Source of the DNA: Homarus americanus
Lineage: Eukaryota; Arthropoda; Malacostraca; Decapoda; Nephropidae
NCBI RefSeq assembly: GCF_018991925.1
Contig: NW_024727857.1
Span: forward strand, 427,501 to 491,500
Direction of reading: 5' to 3'
Length of the DNA stretch: 64,000 bases
Shown here one piece after another: positions 61,943 through 64,000 of this stretch. The notes under the pieces are model-generated. The model saw only the letters and a program-made list of their open reading frames with translations, made no database searches and was not told the origin of the DNA. The number at the start of each line of letters is the position of its first letter. Position 1 is the first letter of the stretch. A program made the translations under genes and the position numbers.

Positions 61943-62794
61943 ACATGTTCTGTTTATATGTCTGTCTGTGTGCGTATATATAGAGAGAGATTTCAGATAT
62001 CAATGGAATTCTCTCTCCTCATTTTTAGATAAAAATTCATACGCCCGAAGGAAATTTCTTTTATTTAAATGACCCAAAGAAAAATATCTATTCAAAGTTA
62101 AAACTACCAAAAAAAAATTATATGATTTTTTCACTTAACATTAGAGAAGAAAAAAGACACATTCAGAGTATTTTCTCGAACTTTATATTTTTCGGTGTAA
62201 CTTTTAACGGTTAGAGCAATTATGTTTTTAGATACGTGGAAGGACAGACAGACACAGAGAATAAAAGGAGAAAGAGAGAAACATGTCCCCACCTTCCCCC
62301 TAAAACACAAAATAATACACTGGCCGAGGAGAAGGAATCATTTATTATATGATTTAATAAAGTCTCAGTCAAGTGTTACCCTCCAAACTTTTGACAGTTA
62401 TTAATGACATGAAATTTTAATTAAAGCATTTGAGTGTTGCCTTTTTTTTTTGTTTCATGAGGGGGAGAAGTGAGCAAAGGTGAACAAGCTAAAATACCCG
62501 AGTACAAGTTACCTAATTATAGAAATTATAGAGAGCATGGATGTATAATTACGATAGCTATAATGCGTAAGTAAAAAAAAACACCAAATATATAAACAAA
62601 TCACTATTATTTAAATATTCTGATCTTGAATAAAAAAAAAACAATTTATGACCAACAATAAGTCTACAACAGTAAGTACAAGTAGCACACCTGGAATACT
62701 TATACACTGTGTTAAGTCGACCACATTCGCTTCACTGTATGTATGTAGGTTAACTTAGCACAAGTGTGATGGCTGACTGGTAAAAAAAAAAAAG
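61941..62794. other. AT-rich DNA
   Basis: Multiple A runs and no recognised gene or repeat. Confidence 0.6.
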
Positions 62795-63005
62795 TGTGAA
62801 CAAAAGTTTTAGGCTGGTCCATAACTGTCCCACACACACTGACACAGCTAGACTCACTGTATGTCCACAGGTGCATCACTGTCCTACACACACTGTATGT
62901 CCACTGGTGCATCACTGTCCCACACACCGACAAAGCGACCACCCACTGTGTATCCACCGGTCCATCACTGTCCCACACCATAACGCAGCTACACCCACTG
63001 TGTGT
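62795..63005 (+). repeat. ~57-bp repeat with GCATCACTGTCCCACACAC
   Basis: About four copies of the phrase CACTGTATGTCCACAGGTGC followed by ATCACTGTCCCACACAC, with variable 10-25 base spacers. A minus-strand His/Thr/Val-type ORF spans it and is a repeat translation. Confidence 0.9.
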
Positions 63006-63521
63006 GTCTACTGCCTATCTTGTTAAAACTCACTAACCGAGTCAAAACAGCACAGTAACAACGATTATATTTTGCATCAGAGGATTACTGTGTCAGGAAC
63101 GTCATGGAGAGACGAAGTAATTGTTGGTGAAATACGCGTGTGTTGACCTAGTGCTGTGGGCGGTGACGTGATGCGGGGGGTAACCTGTGATGGTGTCTGT
63201 TTGTTTACGAATGAATGACGAGTACCAGCAGAGTTCTAAACCCAAGTAAAACTATTTATTAAGAAACTCTGAAGTATATTTCGACACAAGAAAAAAGTAG
63301 CATAAATTCATGACAGTTTACCTCAGATCAGAGAACCTACGAGCACTTAATATGTATTGGAATGATTTGTTCTATCTTATTTTAATCGGGACATTAATAA
63401 ACTGCTATTCATTGGCGAAGTCACTGACAGCTGATGGATGGCTCTGTCAGACTCTTAATTTAACAATGAAATTTAATGATTAGAGGAACTGACAGCCGCT
63501 GGCACCACCCTTTTTACCACA

Positions 63522-63525
<4 letters not shown>
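63006..63525. other. Unique DNA
   Basis: No feature was recognised. Confidence 0.6.

Positions 63526-63618
<93 letters not shown>
63526..63618. repeat. (TA)n microsatellite
   Basis: About 46 perfect TA units. Confidence 0.99.
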
Positions 63619-63619
<1 letters not shown>

Positions 63620-64000
63620 GTGTGTGTGTATGCTGATAACCACAATGAAACAAGAAAACACGAAGTTCCCAAGCGCTTTCGTGTAATTCACATCTTCAAG
63701 GGTGAGTACAGACTAAGGAGAAATACTTGACAAGGCTAATATATACAGTAGAGGAGAGAGAGTGTGTGTGTGTAACGTGTGTTTGTGCCTGTATCATACA
63801 TTTGTCTGTCTGTATCATGAATGCATGTGTATGTTTATGGAACACGTGACTCACAGTAAAAATATTAAGGGCAAAGCCTCACGGTGTGAGACAGCAGCTT
63901 CCTCCGCTCCTAATTAATAGCAATTTTGAAACTGAAGCAGGAAATTGTCCAGTATTTTATTAGTAAAACTGTTGAAACATTGATACAATCTCTCTCGATA
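63619..64000. other. Unique DNA to window end
   Basis: Short GA/GT runs lie near 63755-63782. Nothing else was seen. Confidence 0.6.

Overview
This is a eukaryotic, non-coding-looking window with no complete protein-coding gene that I can support. The best fit is an arthropod, most probably a decapod crustacean (crab-like). Three things point that way. Arthropod-type TTAGG/CCTAA pentamer tracts occur at about ten internal sites. Microsatellites are extremely dense: roughly 45 AC/GT or AG/CT tracts plus ATT, GGT, TATC, TATG, TACA and TA tracts. Short tRNA-derived SINE copies are present, with bodies that resemble, from memory, elements widespread in crab genomes. Nearly all open frames are translations of tandem repeats or of low-complexity DNA, and many start only at GTG or TTG.

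Layout. 1-5.2 kb: AT-rich sequence with old, decayed minisatellites and CT/GT tracts. 5236-5380: a small TA-flanked Tc1/mariner-type MITE. 6-15.6 kb: AT-rich DNA with many dinucleotide arrays. 15.6-18.9 kb: strand-asymmetric pyrimidine then purine blocks. 19-24.6 kb: a run of unrelated short-motif repeat fields (CCAATCA, TGACTATACTCAAC, TGGCAA, a 20-bp ATAGCCAATTG unit). 24.6-27 kb: mostly unique DNA containing the best gene candidate, a minus-strand first exon with a start codon, signal-peptide-like core and perfect splice donor (26513 to 26450), with a TATA box upstream. 27-34 kb: microsatellites and an unusual inverted field of GGAAAAAATGGCAC motifs. 34.4-35.8 kb: a 1.4-kb minisatellite with 25-bp units. 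37.7-40.3 kb: a 31-bp and a 26-bp minisatellite, then G-rich repeats. 41.1-41.9 kb: a SINE and an array of AGGTCA hexamers. 42-50.9 kb: further tandem arrays and one candidate internal exon. 51.0 kb: a candidate 24-nt microexon. 52.9-57.5 kb: the longest AC tract, three closely spaced GT/AC tracts, SINEs and a 25/26-bp minisatellite. 58.7-59.5 kb: a mariner-family transposase fossil next to a 73-nt tRNA-like sequence. 59.7-64 kb: AT-rich DNA with long TA arrays.

Genes do not work together here in any visible way. The window reads as intergenic or long-intron DNA of a repeat-rich genome. I found no convincing new system. The items most worth checking are the MITE, the signal-peptide exon, the microexon, the 48-kb repeat whose TTAGG content grows stepwise, and the AGGTCA array. 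Splice-based exon calls are by eye and need transcript evidence.
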